DNA of 64,000 nt from Desarmillaria ectypa (Eukaryota; Basidiomycota; Agaricomycetes; Agaricales; Physalacriaceae). Below are positions 50,081-62,080 of this stretch, piece after piece (position 1 is the stretch's first letter; the number at the start of each line of letters is the position of its first letter). Under the pieces are notes generated by a model that was given only the letters and a program-made list of their open reading frames with translations, had not been told where the DNA came from and made no database searches. The DNA lies in contig JAUDYN010000006.1 in NCBI GenBank assembly GCA_030407005.1, forward strand, positions 2,480,001-2,544,000. The letters are read 5' to 3'. Position numbers and translations under genes: made by a program.

Positions 50081-50330
50081 GAAGCTAAAGAATGTGGTTG
50101 TAAAGAAAGTGAATGATTATGATCCTCGGTTCGGCGTTCGCTTTATATAAATAACGTCGTCATTTTTCGGTCAAAGTGGTCCGTCTGGGACAATTACGAA
50201 AGAAAAACAGCCCTTAACATCTGTCACTCCAGACTCGGCGTCCAGAACCAATTTTCCCACGTAGATGGCGCTCCTTAGAGGATTGTTATCGGCGTTTCTA
50301 TGGATATTTGGTTGTTGGACCACCGAGGGC

Positions 50331-50993
50331 TATCGGCATGTGCAAGTGGATCGCGATATCCAAATTTTGGTTTACAGCACATTCTGGCTACTTGTTAACG
50401 TTGGCTTCGGTTTCACTGTACTAAAATTTAAGTATTTTTACCCCTAGATATGCAGAAAATATTCAAAGTTTCTTTTCAGTATTTTTGTAGAAATAACTGT
50501 ATAAATATTTACTTCTCACTGTATTTGGCACGGAAAAGAATGAAAATTAAAATAATTTTTTCAATACTTTTTTCAGTAAAAGAAATATGAAAAAACTTTG
50601 CATATTTTCTATGTATTCATAGGTAAAAACTACATTGTTTTTCATCGAGTGTTTTTTTCTGATGATGACTCAAGAAATTGTATAACTACTGTGGGTGGTC
50701 AGTATCTGCAAATGGATCACGATGTGCAAATTTCGACACAACACAGTTTTCTCCAAACCCACCAATAAAATTATTGTGCACTCTTAGTTATACAATTTCA
50801 TTCAGTCGTCAGAAAAGCAAAAAAACTGAAGCCAACAAGTAGCCAGAACGTGTTACAAACCGGAGTTTGCACATCGCGATCCATTTGCACATACCGACCA
50901 CCCACAGTAATAGTGCACAATAATTTTATTTGTGGGTTTAGAGAAAGCCGTGCTGTGTCGAAATTTGCACATGCCGACCACCCACAGTAACAC
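50331..50993. repeat. nested inverted repeats, fold-back/MITE-like element
   Basis: Three arm pairs are visible. (i) 50331-50415 is repeated inverted at about 50824-50905 (shared TGTGCAAxTGGATCGCGAT and TTCTGGCTACTTGTT). (ii) About 50688-50780 is repeated inverted at about 50905-50993 (shared ACTGTGGGTGGTC and ATAAAATTATTGTGCACT). (iii) 50650-50687 pairs with 50785-50825 (AAATTGTATAACTA). The 50450-50650 part is extremely A/T-rich. No transposase is present. A MITE or a collapsed larger element is the likeliest explanation. Nothing else was seen between 50081 and 51739. Confidence 0.6.
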
Positions 50994-51739
50994 CGAATGG
51001 CCAATCGAGGAAAACAGGATGGTAATGATCGTTCACCAAAGATTAGACCGAAATTGTTTTTCATTGTTGAATAAGTAGGTATCCGGTAGCCACGCAATTC
51101 GTCCTTCAGTGGTAGTCGTATACTTTTCCCTAACTATTGATATGTACTATTTCTTGCAGAGTTTGATTGATGTATCGACGGCCGTCAGTAGTCGCTCGCA
51201 ACAAAAGCATCCGAAAGGATGGAAGTAACTTGAATCAAATAAGGTCCACAGGCACACTTATTGCTCCGAAAATGAACCCCCGGACGATATGGAGGCCGAT
51301 CCACTGAAAGTCAGCGATAACCACAAATCGGTTCGTCAACAGTGCATGAATGTTATATGACACATGTATACATACACAGGTACTGAAGGAGCCATGGGAC
51401 TGCGATTCACCGAGTATATTCCAAGGGTAAAATGGATGGCCCATTACTTGCAAACATATTAGGAACGCGAGGAAGAAACAGTAGACGATTCAAGATTCAA
51501 GTGTTGAGCGAACTTCGGATCTGAGATCTTCTGTTCCACGGCCGGCTTTACCGGGACGGGCCGGGCTCCTGACTTGTTCCCAACCTTTATCAAGAAGTCG
51601 TCCTGAGAAATCCCTCGTTTTTTGTCTGAGACGGCTAATTCGGTTGGCTAACTCTTGCGTTTAATCTTCGGACGGGGAGCTGCAAACCTACTCACAGTAT
51701 CTTTGGCCATCTAACGGCATACGTAGCCTATTGTATCAT

Positions 51740-53635
51740 TTCTTTTCTGGGGCTCTCACTGCTTAGTTGGTCTCTTTGGTCCGACGGCTCTCTCACACGA
51801 CAGAGCTACTCAGCATGGCTTTTTCTCGGTTTAATCTTCTCCTCGATGTAGGTCGCTGTCCTCACGACTGTGCACCTTGCATCTAACATTGCTCAGCCTG
51901 TATGGAATCTCCCTGTCCCAGACATACACATATTATAAGCGTTTCCTCAAAGATACCTTGTCAGTCAAATTGATGGTGAGATTTTGCATGGGTCCATGAT
52001 CCGCTCTTGGTTCACCGTGAATCTCTATGTATAGGTTGCTATCATGACGTACGTCAACAAATTTTGTCTGAATCGTATTCTTTCCCGTCTAACAAGCGCA
52101 AAGGATTGTCGACACAGCATCTGTCATTCTCATGGCTCACGCTTGTTGGTCAGTCTTAACTATATAATGCCTTCCAATATGCACCTGAATGAATCGTAGG
52201 TATTATTTCGCGACTACAGGACCTTTTCATCGTTATGTCTGGTCTGTTGATGTCAAATCCATCACATTTTTCTCACTCAATTCAATGGTCAGGAGTCTCA
52301 ATGTAAGAGTAACCGCCCGATGATCAACTCGATCTTTCATTCTTCAAGTTCAGGCAGAACTTGCGTCTTCTCTGCGTCACTTTATCTTGGCAATTTTGGG
52401 GTAATCGCTGAGGCTTCGAAGATGTTGATATCAGGCCTTTCAGAAGGGTATGCGTTAAACGTCCGCCGTCACTAAACACACCGTTGATGAGTGGCGCAAC
52501 AACAGATTCCTCGCATATCGCGTCTGGTTACGTTAGTCTTCGCCAATAAACCCCGAGATCCTGAATTTACTGAGATCTTAATGCTTATAGTCAGCGGGCG
52601 CCGGACGCTCTTAACATTGGTTTTGGTGAGCGGTGATTGAGGGTGTGGCTAGAACATACTTCAAACAGCTTTGTCTGGCTCTCATACACCTAGGTACGCT
52701 GTTGAAGTCTGCAACGATCAGGATGCTAAGTTGCATACAGTAAGCGGCGAAGGTGCGCCCCGGGTTTGACAACCTGATTCTCACCGGCCAATACATGCGC
52801 ACAGTCGCAGCGGGACAATCTTTAGCTTTGCACCAGCTTGCGAGATTCGGCAGTGTGAAGGTATTTGAAAGCAACACCCGGCATCCTGCTAACTGGCACT
52901 TGGCGGGAAGGTACCACATGTTATACGCCTTGGAAGCGCCGCCCTTTGCGATACCAGTTTAGCAATTTCATTATGCTACCTTTTGCATCAGAAACGCACG
53001 AGTTACAAACAGTAATTAAAATGTTACTTTCGCCAACCTCCGTTCATTCGTTTCCAGAACGGACGAGATTGTCAATCACTTAATGATGTTTTCGATTAGC
53101 ACTGGGTTGCTAACAAGGTAGTAATCGAAAGCTGCTATATTGTTCCATCGCCCTGACTATATGATACCCCTTAGCTTCGCTTCAGTGGCCGGCCTTATCA
53201 CGGTGAGTTTGTCTACTACAACTTCGCACTTATCACGGAGCCCTGTAACAAAATACATATAGTACCTTGTGGCGCCCAAAACATGGGTTTACCTCGCTCT
53301 ATGTTTCTTGATTAGTCGACGTGCGTACATCATTTTTCTGGGCCTGGGAAATAAACTGTTCAATACAGTGTATTCAAATACGTTTCTGTCCTCGTTTGTC
53401 ATTTTTCCAAATCATCCGACCATTGTTACTTACGGAAAGTAGCTTGAACACACATCATATTCTACGAACAACCCCAGATAAGGCAGAAGAATCTCCAGCT
53501 ATGCCACAATTTTGCTCGCGCATCATTCCACGGGCATTGCTTGCCAGGGAAAAGGTACATCAGGATTCTAGTTCTGCTATTATCACCACAATCATTATTG
53601 CATTCATCGTTTGTACAGCCGCCAACTCAACTTGA
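51740..53635 (+). CDS. DUF6534-like multi-pass membrane protein, middle part uncertain
   Basis: Exons typical of the large Agaricomycete DUF6534/DUF6533-type membrane family can be joined: LSLYGISLSQTYTYYKRFLK, KLMVAIMTIVDTASVILMAH, ACWYYFATTGPFHRYVWSVD, NNRFLAYRVWL, YLVAPKTWVYLALCFLISRR, LYSNTFLSSSLNTHH and a C-terminal tail ending at 53635. These are fungal plasma-membrane-like proteins with six or seven helices and no known function. The first exon and start codon could not be fixed; 51740 is an estimate. The segment 52600-53060 does not supply the expected exon and may be an insertion. The gene may therefore be broken. Confidence 0.45.
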
Positions 53636-55027
53636 TATATTCATAGCGACTGAGACAATTAGTGATGCCTCTAAGGTAAGCCAAGCAAAATTTCTCGGTT
53701 TCGATGGTCGAGGCATTGATAAAACTTTACCAGGATGGCAGCCTGGAATGCCAAGGCTCCATGCCAAACGTTAGTTGCTCCATGAGCTTGAATCATTACT
53801 AACTTGATTGTATAACTGTTATGGTATTCCCATATTATCTCACCCATCCCTCTCGCTTTCCTTCCCATCTCACGACCTTTACAAACATATGCCCATTCCG
53901 TAATAATCACCTTTAGTCACTACAATTCTCCGCAGTTGCATGACTCAATATGAGTCCCGTCCGTACTTACAAGAAGATCAAAGAACTATCTTCTGCAGTA
54001 GCTAGTACCGTATATACGTACTGCAACGACAATGTATGAAACTTACTTACCAAACTTACTTGCTTTACACATCACAACCTTGATTGATCTTAAGCATTCG
54101 CCGAACCTTGTTAGGTTAATCGGCTTCATATTCAACCTTATCCTTCCATGGTAACTGTTGAACTCAACTAACTCTACATCGCCCTTTACATCTATCAATG
54201 CTAATCTTTCGAAGGTAATTCTTGTACTACTTCAGGTTTATTAACTTGTTTTCTCTAGAATCGCGTCTATCTCTAACAATAACCAGAAATGCAGATCCGT
54301 AATTTCCCCAAATATCACACGCGTTAATGCCAGAGCTCCGAGGATTTTTGCTCACTACGAAAAGGGCTCGGTGACGCGTCGTTAGGAGTGAAGCGCCATG
54401 TAAGAGCGCCCAACAATTGAGGAAACCAGGACCGTACCTAGTTGTCGTAGTATATGAGCTCCCTGTTTCCGGATCGTTCCGAATGTTCCAGCCTGGTAAG
54501 ACCCAGGGTCGACAATGGACATCGCGTAGAAGTCCGAAACTAGAACTCGTCTCCTATCGATATGCCATCTTTTGGTGAGCCTGCTTAGAGTAATACAATA
54601 AGTTCAGCTTTTGCCTATGTCCGTGATGTTCAGGTCTTGAAATCTCTTCCTCTCGTGGAACCCTCAATGCCACAGCTGAAACGGGATGTAGAATTATTAC
54701 TTCCCTCGTCTGGGTGGGTAACATATAAAGCGATAAGTACTATTCCACAGTTTTGAATTGAATTGAACATAAGGGAGGATGTAAGGGCTACACAACAAGA
54801 AAACAGAGCGTGTCAACAATGCAGGGTAATTGTAAACAAGGAAAGCGGATGACAAGGTTGGAAAGCAAGGCAGGTAGCAGTGGACGGCGACAGGTTCCAG
54901 GACGTTAGGGAATACGAGTATTCATAAAGAATTAATTAAACGGAGAAAAGAATATTAACATCAATCGTGGGAGGTTCTTGTCAAAACAGCTGAGGGGGAA
55001 GCATGACGAAGGATGCAAAGGACATAA
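53636..55027. other. intergenic stretch
   Basis: About 1.4 kb with no supported gene on either strand and no recognised repeat. Confidence 0.4.
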
Positions 55028-58000
55028 TCAACGCAAACCGGAACTAGAGAGTCTCTCTGCAAGTGCTTGTACCAAGTTGGCTTCAACGCCAAACTCTCGA
55101 GCAAGGTCGCCGATCTGACCATCGCTTTGCACTGCAACGAGCTGTCCATGTTCGCTTGGCGGCGATGTAGGGCGCTCATCATTAGAAGTCGTGGCATCGG
55201 GTGAGGCAACAGTGACGCTGCTTGGGGTACGGTAACCGCTTTCGGCTTCACCGTCCTCGTCTTCGATATCGGCGTCTGAGTTATACGAGGACAAAGAGTC
55301 GGAATCGGACATTGAGGACACCTGAGCTTTAAGCGCTTCAGATATTTTGCTTATCTGCTGCGGTGTGAAGGCTGCGAAAACGTCAAATGAATCGTCAAAC
55401 GTATTAGATAACACCGTACCTTGACAAGATGTGGCAGTTTTGACGACTTGTTCCAGCAAGACGGCACTCGACTCCACACGGGTGTCGTTATCTCGAAGGT
55501 CTTCCTTCTCTTGTACGATGCGGCTTAATAGAACTTGTACAGCAGCTACAAAAGGAACGTCAGAAAGACAGGCAAAGACAAGTACTGATATTGAAACTTA
55601 CAATATGTGACATCTGAAATAGGGCGTTAAAAAACTGGATGTTGATAATAAATAACACCTTACCATATAACATGTCCCTCAATCCTACTGACCAGAACAC
55701 GCGACTGTCGACATCGGCAGGAAATTTACTGAGGACGCTAATAAGCGAGTGGAAGGGCAAGGAGGGTACTTTTAGGAAGTGTGCCTAAACGACGTGTTAG
55801 CAACCATGCTCATGCAGATACAAGAAAAACCATCACATCTGGGGACCGAATTAGGTACAAGAGGGCGGCGACTTCAGCGTCCGTCATAAGCCCATATTCC
55901 AAGGCACTGATAACACGGTCATTATTCAATCCCGCAAGAGATGGATGAGAACCATCAAATGCGCCGCGCCACGATGGGAACAACTATCGGGAAAACGTCA
56001 GGATTGGTCTTAACTGGGAGAACGGCAGAAACCCACAGCAACCATCAATTCCTCCTGGGAACTTCGGGTAACAGTGACGCCTCTGGCCCTCCGTCCCTTG
56101 CCAAGGACACTTCCTCGACCTCTACTAGCTCCGACCCTAGAGCTCATATTTCCTCTTACCTTGTGGGAAGATGATGTCTCACCACGAAGAATAGCAGCAG
56201 CAATCTCTTCAGATTGGACTTCAACGAAAGCATGACTCATAGTCTTGCCTTTGCGATCTAATAGGACATGGCCGCGTTCAACTGGTTGCTGCAACCAGGC
56301 CGAAATGCTCGGTGGCGTAATATCCTAGTTAATATTTAGGTTCGACTCGTCCAAACTGAGCAAAGTGGCATACCCAAGGAACATTGTCAATGCGCAAAAC
56401 AACGTGGTCTTTCAACGGATTTTGCTGCCTGGGGCTTTGGTCATGATCACGAGGTCGCCGTCGGGTAGCAGGCGGAGGAGTGCTCGCTCTAACGTCATCG
56501 TTTCGGAACAACGCCTGACCTCCAAATTCGAATGCGCTTTCCAGGCCTCCCGTGAAGCTGGTGCTTACTGCGCTGCCGGGAGAAGAAAACAGGGGGTCCA
56601 TGAAGCTTTTACCTCTATCGATGTGTTCGTCATCGCTGTCCGATCTCTGGTCACGGTTGCTTTCAACTGAACCGAAAGACCGACGATCAGCTTTTGAATT
56701 TTTCTCCGCAGGACCAGACCCGCTGATCAGTTTGAAGTCCTCCACACTGTTTTTGCAGACCGCGCATTCCATATCCTTTTCCCCCACGATGTTTAGCGCG
56801 CTAGTTAAGCACGCTGAACACAATGGGTGGTTACAGGGCACGAGGATAGCCAAACGTGGCGGTTGGTGACGCGAGCAGACTGAGCACGACACGGGGTTGC
56901 TTTGTGGCTCAGGAATGGGGGTCTTCACAGCCACATGGTAGGATCCTTGAGTGGACGAACCCGATTGGGTGACAGGCAGAGGCATAGAAACGTGGCCAGG
57001 CTCCGGATTAGCGATGGTGCGAGAGACGCCAATAGTGGGAAGGGAATGTTCCTGATAGGGTGGTAACCGGCGTGCATACGGATATTGATTGCGATATTGC
57101 TGGAAATGCTGTTCCACGCTTTGTGCGATACTGTTATTTAGTTCAGTGCCAGTCCCAACGCCGCCAGCGGCATTGAAAGGATCAGAAAAGTTTGGCTGGC
57201 CATATACAGGCATCATCGGGGCAGGAGGTGGCGCATTATTACGGGGATGATATCTGGTATAATCCTGCTGGTATTGCTGCTGCATATCATCATGGCGTCG
57301 CAAGAAATGTTCACGGATTCGAGAGGATTCGATTTCGGGTTGACAGTCATAGTCATAATCGTGCTCAACGTCATTTTCGTCGATATCAAACAAATCAAAT
57401 GAGAGGTCTAGATTCGTGGATGAGGCCATTTTTTGGGGCGTGTTGGAGACCTGTTTCATATCAACTGATGTAAGTCGAGGGTCTATTGCAATCAAGGAAA
57501 GAACGAACGACGCCAAAAGCCTCGCGCCTCCTCGTTTGCGCTGGATCTGTCAAACTGCCCCTCATTTTGAGCTGGCGTGCTAAATTACGATTGGGCGGAG
57601 GTGTTGCCATTACGGTGCTTTTCAGAGATGAGTTGTCCTTGTTTATAAGGGGAGAGGTTGGAATCATTCGCTGGCTTTGGTTCATCGCAAAAGATGCATG
57701 CGCTTGAGAAGTCGATAGAGCACGACGCCGCTGATTGGACAAAAAGGGTGGAGGTAGGAGAGCTGAAGAAGACATCAGTTATTATGAAGAAGCACAGGTC
57801 GCTTGACGTACCTTCTTCAGCTGTGATGAAACCAGAATCATGAGCATCGCAGAACGACATATCGGTGACTATATGCGTTAAAATTTAGCAAATTTGATGC
57901 ATACAGACACAGGTAATCTACCCACCGTCATCGTCAACGAATTGCGACGCGTCGCATGTCGCTACCTTGATGCCATTATTACTAGCGCAAGATCGCCAGT

Positions 58001-58295
58001 TCCGAGCGAGATCAGCGAGGCTCTGATCCCTGGACACGTTGGGAGATGAAGTATAAGACTTTGTGACCTGAGGAGAGGAGAAAGGAAGGTGCTTCAAGCC
58101 AGCAGGAAAGTTTCTGACGCTGGCCGGGGTCGTCAATGCTGGGGAAGGGTTCGAGGACGCAAAAGAGCGCAGGCTCAGGGGCGTATACGGTGTTGCAGGA
58201 GATGATGGAGAGCGAAGATGGGAGTAAGAGAGTGAATGAGAATGAGAATGGGAATAAGCAGAACGGTTCGCGCGCTGGGGAGTCGAGGGAGTCAT
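55028..58295 (-). CDS. RING-finger plus RRM protein
   Basis: Large multi-exon protein from ATG 58295 (MTPSTPQRANRSAYSHSHSH) to TGA 55028-55030. The N-terminal third is Ser/Pro-rich and disordered, with DQSLADLARNWRSCASNNGI. After an acidic FDLFDIDENDVEHDYDYD and a Gln-rich region comes a RING-like zinc finger, CSVCSRHQPPRLAILVPCNH...CSAC...CAVC (about 56750-56890). An RRM follows (VVLRIDNVPWDITPPSISAW, GHVLLDRKGKTMSHAFVEV, about 56020-56420), with an RGRGSVLGKGRRARG basic stretch. A helical C-terminal region (LEYGLMTDAEVAALLYLIR, VFWSVGLRDMLY) leads to an acidic Ser-rich tail. The combination of E3-ligase-type RING with RNA binding suggests post-transcriptional control. That role is inferred; targets are unknown. 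Confidence 0.75.
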
Positions 58296-58739
58296 TGCGG
58301 AAGCAAAGAAACAAGCGTGGATCTGATCAACAAAACGGGGACAAAGCGTGACGACGCGATGAGTCACGTCATGTGATCTCACGGCTGCGTGTTTGGCGCG
58401 TCAAACCTGGCAGGCCACTTTAGACGCGTCGAACCAACGTCCGACTGTCTCTAACAGAAGCACGTCGTATTCCTGGAGCTTCGTCCTGAATTAAACAACT
58501 TGTATAAATACCATTATAAAGTATCTTCCAGATAGAAATTCTGCCGGATGGAGATGGCAAATACCACCGCTTTGCAATCGCCCTGAGCCCCTGCCATCCC
58601 ACCTCCCGGCACTTGATCCAAGATGACTGCCCTCAAATCGCACAATGTGTACCATAGTGATAATCTGGCGTTGTGCAGTCGTTCAATGTTCTTAGGTTTG
58701 TGGGTCAGGAAAGAAGAGTGTGCCATTCCGCGGAGTTTA

Positions 58740-60425
58740 CTATTTTTTGAAACCCATAGCCTTTCTCACCCAATACCCTACCATTTGTCGCGCAATATTC
58801 GGGGAAGACCAGTTCCTACTTGGATGCACCCTGTTGGCCAACAATATCATGAATGCATTCAACGCTACAGATCACAATCAGCTCCGTCAACCGCGTCCGA
58901 AAGAGAAAAGTCGTACGACGATCAATGACCATGCTCGTCCCCGTAAACCCCGTGTGCCCCGCCGTTTGGAGGTTTTGCATAGGCCCTGAGAAGTAATATT
59001 GGTTCAACTCAAACCCTAGTCCATGCTCATGCCCTGGGAAGGCTGTGTTGTAGTCCGTGAAGATTTTATCCACGCTTTGTGACTCTAGTATCCTGACATC
59101 TCCGTACTCCCCGTTGTTCAAGATCATCTGACATAAAATGCCCAGATTCATTGAAGTCGAGAAGACCCCAGCATGGCCAGAGACTCCGTCAAGGCTCCAA
59201 GCATTCTCGTCATGTACCTTCACACAATCTCCATGTAAGTCGAGATACAATTCAAGAGAAGCTGAGAATACGAACCGTTCCCCAAACGGGCTGAGGCCTC
59301 TGAGGTTCGTCGGTTCCTTGAACAGCAATCTGAAATTCTGTTGCAGCTATTCTAGAAGTGCCAAGAGCAATATTTGCCCGATTGAAGAAAGTGTCGGTCA
59401 TTCCTCAAGGACCAGTGAAATCTCGCTCCAGAAGTACGTCCAACGTCATCCCAGTCACAATCTCTAAGACAATTTGCATCGTCATGAAACCTGCGTGGTG
59501 TGCAGATAAGAACGCATGATGATAAGGAAAAGACACACTGAGGTCAGAGTAGAGATATGTGGTACCTGGCTGATTCAGGAGACCTTGCTCGATTATCGCT
59601 TGTCGACGTGCGCTGTAGCTAGTGTACCTGTAATGCATCTTATTTTTAACAACCACCAACATTTGAAAGTGTACTACCTACCCAGTCCATAAGGGATGAG
59701 CAGGATCAGTGTCGAACACCGCTGTGTGCGTAAGGAGCTGTAGAATGGTGACAGTTTCTTTTCCATTCACTATGAACCGACAGTTAGTAAGGAAATGACA
59801 CACTTGATAACGTCCATTGACCAGCAAAATCGGGAATGTATGTTGAAACCGTGCACTCAAGGCCAATAACACCTCGCTCCAACTGCTGCAATGCCAATAT
59901 GGTTGTGAACATTTTGGAGAGCGAAGCCACTGTATGAACCGATGAGTAAGAAAAAATCCAATGGGTAACATTTCGGTGCGAACTATCGTAGATGGTATCC
60001 AATTTGGCGGATACCTTCTCCTGTTCTCCAGCTCGGAACCATTCTTATCAGCGTACTTGACAACTTCTCCGACTGCGAAATGAGATACGATTGTGTTTTG
60101 ATGTCCGATCTTGACACAGTTCAGACAATGGCTGGCGGAGACAGGGAGCGAATCACATCACGGTCGCTCCGGGATATACAGGGTGTATCTCATTGTACGT
60201 TGCAGAAGAGTAATTTGCTGGGATCAGATATGCCGATATGTTCCTCCCAAGTTGAACAAACGGCCAGGATAACAGCCCAACCGACTCGGGCATGCCATAT
60301 TCAAGAAACTTGCCCGACACATCTGCACAAGAGATCGTGAGATAATATGGTGATTTATGTGAAGGCTGACCATGAAAATTGCAAAACAATGCCAACACAC
60401 TCACAATGAGATCAAGTAAGATCAT
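58740..60425 (-). pseudogene. secreted serine beta-lactamase-like hydrolase, frameshifted
   Basis: Family of penicillin-binding-protein/class-C beta-lactamase-like serine hydrolases, in fungi usually esterases or peptidase-like enzymes. ATG 60425 opens a hydrophobic leader (MILLDLIVSVLALFCN), then GMPESVGLLSWPFVQLGRNI, IHPVYPGAT, NTIVSHFAVGEVVKYADKNG. The next block, DTIYDMASLSKMFTTILALQ, holds the SxxK nucleophile motif (about 59910), and YLYSDLS holds the YxD/N motif. WSLDGVSGHAGVFST, AGHTGFTGTS and a C-terminal RVHPSRNWSSPNIARQM end at TAG 58740-58742. Between KNGSEL and DTIYD (about 60020-60035) the reading frame changes by one base with no possible intron. Everything else splices normally, so this is either a recent single-base lesion or a sequence error. 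Confidence 0.65.
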
Positions 60426-62080
60426 CTTCAATGCTAGGCGGCCCGAGTGACCAGCCTACTTAGCTGATTGTTTGAACCCAAGTAAGTAATAATATCCCAC
60501 AGACCGATATCGTGACCATCCATAAGGGATGCTGCGGTAAACGACCTGATCTCCTGTGAACGATAGGCTTAGGGTAAGAGGTAGAGCCATGATTATCAAT
60601 GATGATTCTGGACCCGGTGGCCACTGCCATGCACTTATCAAGAGAGATGCACCAAAACCAAGACCTGCTTCTAGTGCGTATAGCACCAGGTTCTTAGGAC
60701 TGGATAGCGCCTGATACTGACTTTTTGTTTGTTTTGAGAAGCAGCCAGATCGGCCCGGTCTTTTACTAGAACTTCTTGGGCAAGGTGTCAGGAAGTCGGC
60801 CCTCACCTTGTCAACCCTTTACGTCACTGCAACTTCGAGAAATTGCATTGATATGAACTTCTCTTCGCCAGATCACTGGACTGTGTACGTCCATCGCATT
60901 TATGTCCTGTCATATTCGTGCATGCTTCGTCCTAGGAATCAACTGGCGAGCTACTACTTATACATATCAGCCACATTTGCTCATCGTGGATATGTTTCAT
61001 ATGTGTGCTGTTAACAGAGCCCTAATCGAACTGAACGGGACATCAGGCCTCCAAGTGTCTAGGCAGGACTTCCTGCCTGATATGAATACAATACTGTGTC
61101 CTGGTGATGAAACCTACGACAACTTAAGCCGGCATTCGTACTCGCTCCAACGAAACTCCCGGACTGTCGCCACATCTTTCTCTCTCAAGAAGGAGCCGTC
61201 GCTGCGTTTCACGCTTCGTCTCGCACCACCATGAATGTCCTAGCTTCAAGGAGTTTGAACTTCCCATGCGTAAGTCGTCTGATGCCCTGGATATACTGTT
61301 GCGTCGAGTCAACGGGCTCCAACAGTTTACGACATCCAGTTTCACAGATGTCGATATATATTCTAACTCCGAGGATCTTGGATGCCATTTCGTCCGTTTG
61401 CAGCGTACCCCAAACATTGTGAAGCAAATAGACGATGCAGTGTTTGGCATCTGGGCGGCTGCATATAAAGAGTTGCTTGATCCACCTACCTTTGTGTCCA
61501 TGGCAAGACAGATAATTGAGTGAGGTCGCTCTCTTTTGAAAGTTATGTCCCGCCGACTGAACCCCCACCCCAGCGTTAGAGAAGCAATCGAGGAAGCAAA
61601 TACAGCCCTTATGAATGAACATACCACGACACGTAAACGATTGACTAGGATGAGATTCCGATTTTTTGGTCGGACAAAACCGAAGGAGGAAAATATCTCC
61701 TCCAAGCTCATGATCTTGAAAGAAGTAATAACGAAATTGGCGGTATGCAAATCCCGACTCGGATTGGAAGTGGAGCTCATGTTTTGGTGTTACGCTAGAC
61801 TGTTTTTGAAGCTGCAGCATTATTGGAATGTATACCGCACTTGGATTATATGGAGCTACCTTAAACCGCTTCGAGCACGCCCTGTAAATACGAAGTTACG
61901 TATTATGAATTCACGTTTCACGAAGACATACCGATAGCACTACTCAAGTTTCAAAAGTCCGGGAGGAAATAGCATAAGTGTGAGTGTTGAGAAGAAACGT
62001 AAGCGGCGAGTAAGACTGAAGATACAAATTCCTATCTTGGAAGTTACACAAGATGAGTGCGTGGAGCTTAGCTCGCAGAC
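60426..62080. other. unresolved stretch with coding-like fragments
   Basis: A plus-strand frame at 61266-61523, ending FVSMARQIIE, extends upstream in frame as HHHECPSFKEFELPMRKSSD. After a plausible intron it may continue at about 61575-61936 (VREAIEEANTALMNEH, helical and basic). I recognise no family. A minus-strand frame (60806-60456) has a hydrophobic block. Neither is supported enough to call as a gene. Confidence 0.25.

Noticed and set aside
61124..61780. 218-codon minus-strand frame
   Set aside because: Overlaps a second minus-strand frame and a coding-like plus-strand frame; no motif or flanking exon supports it.
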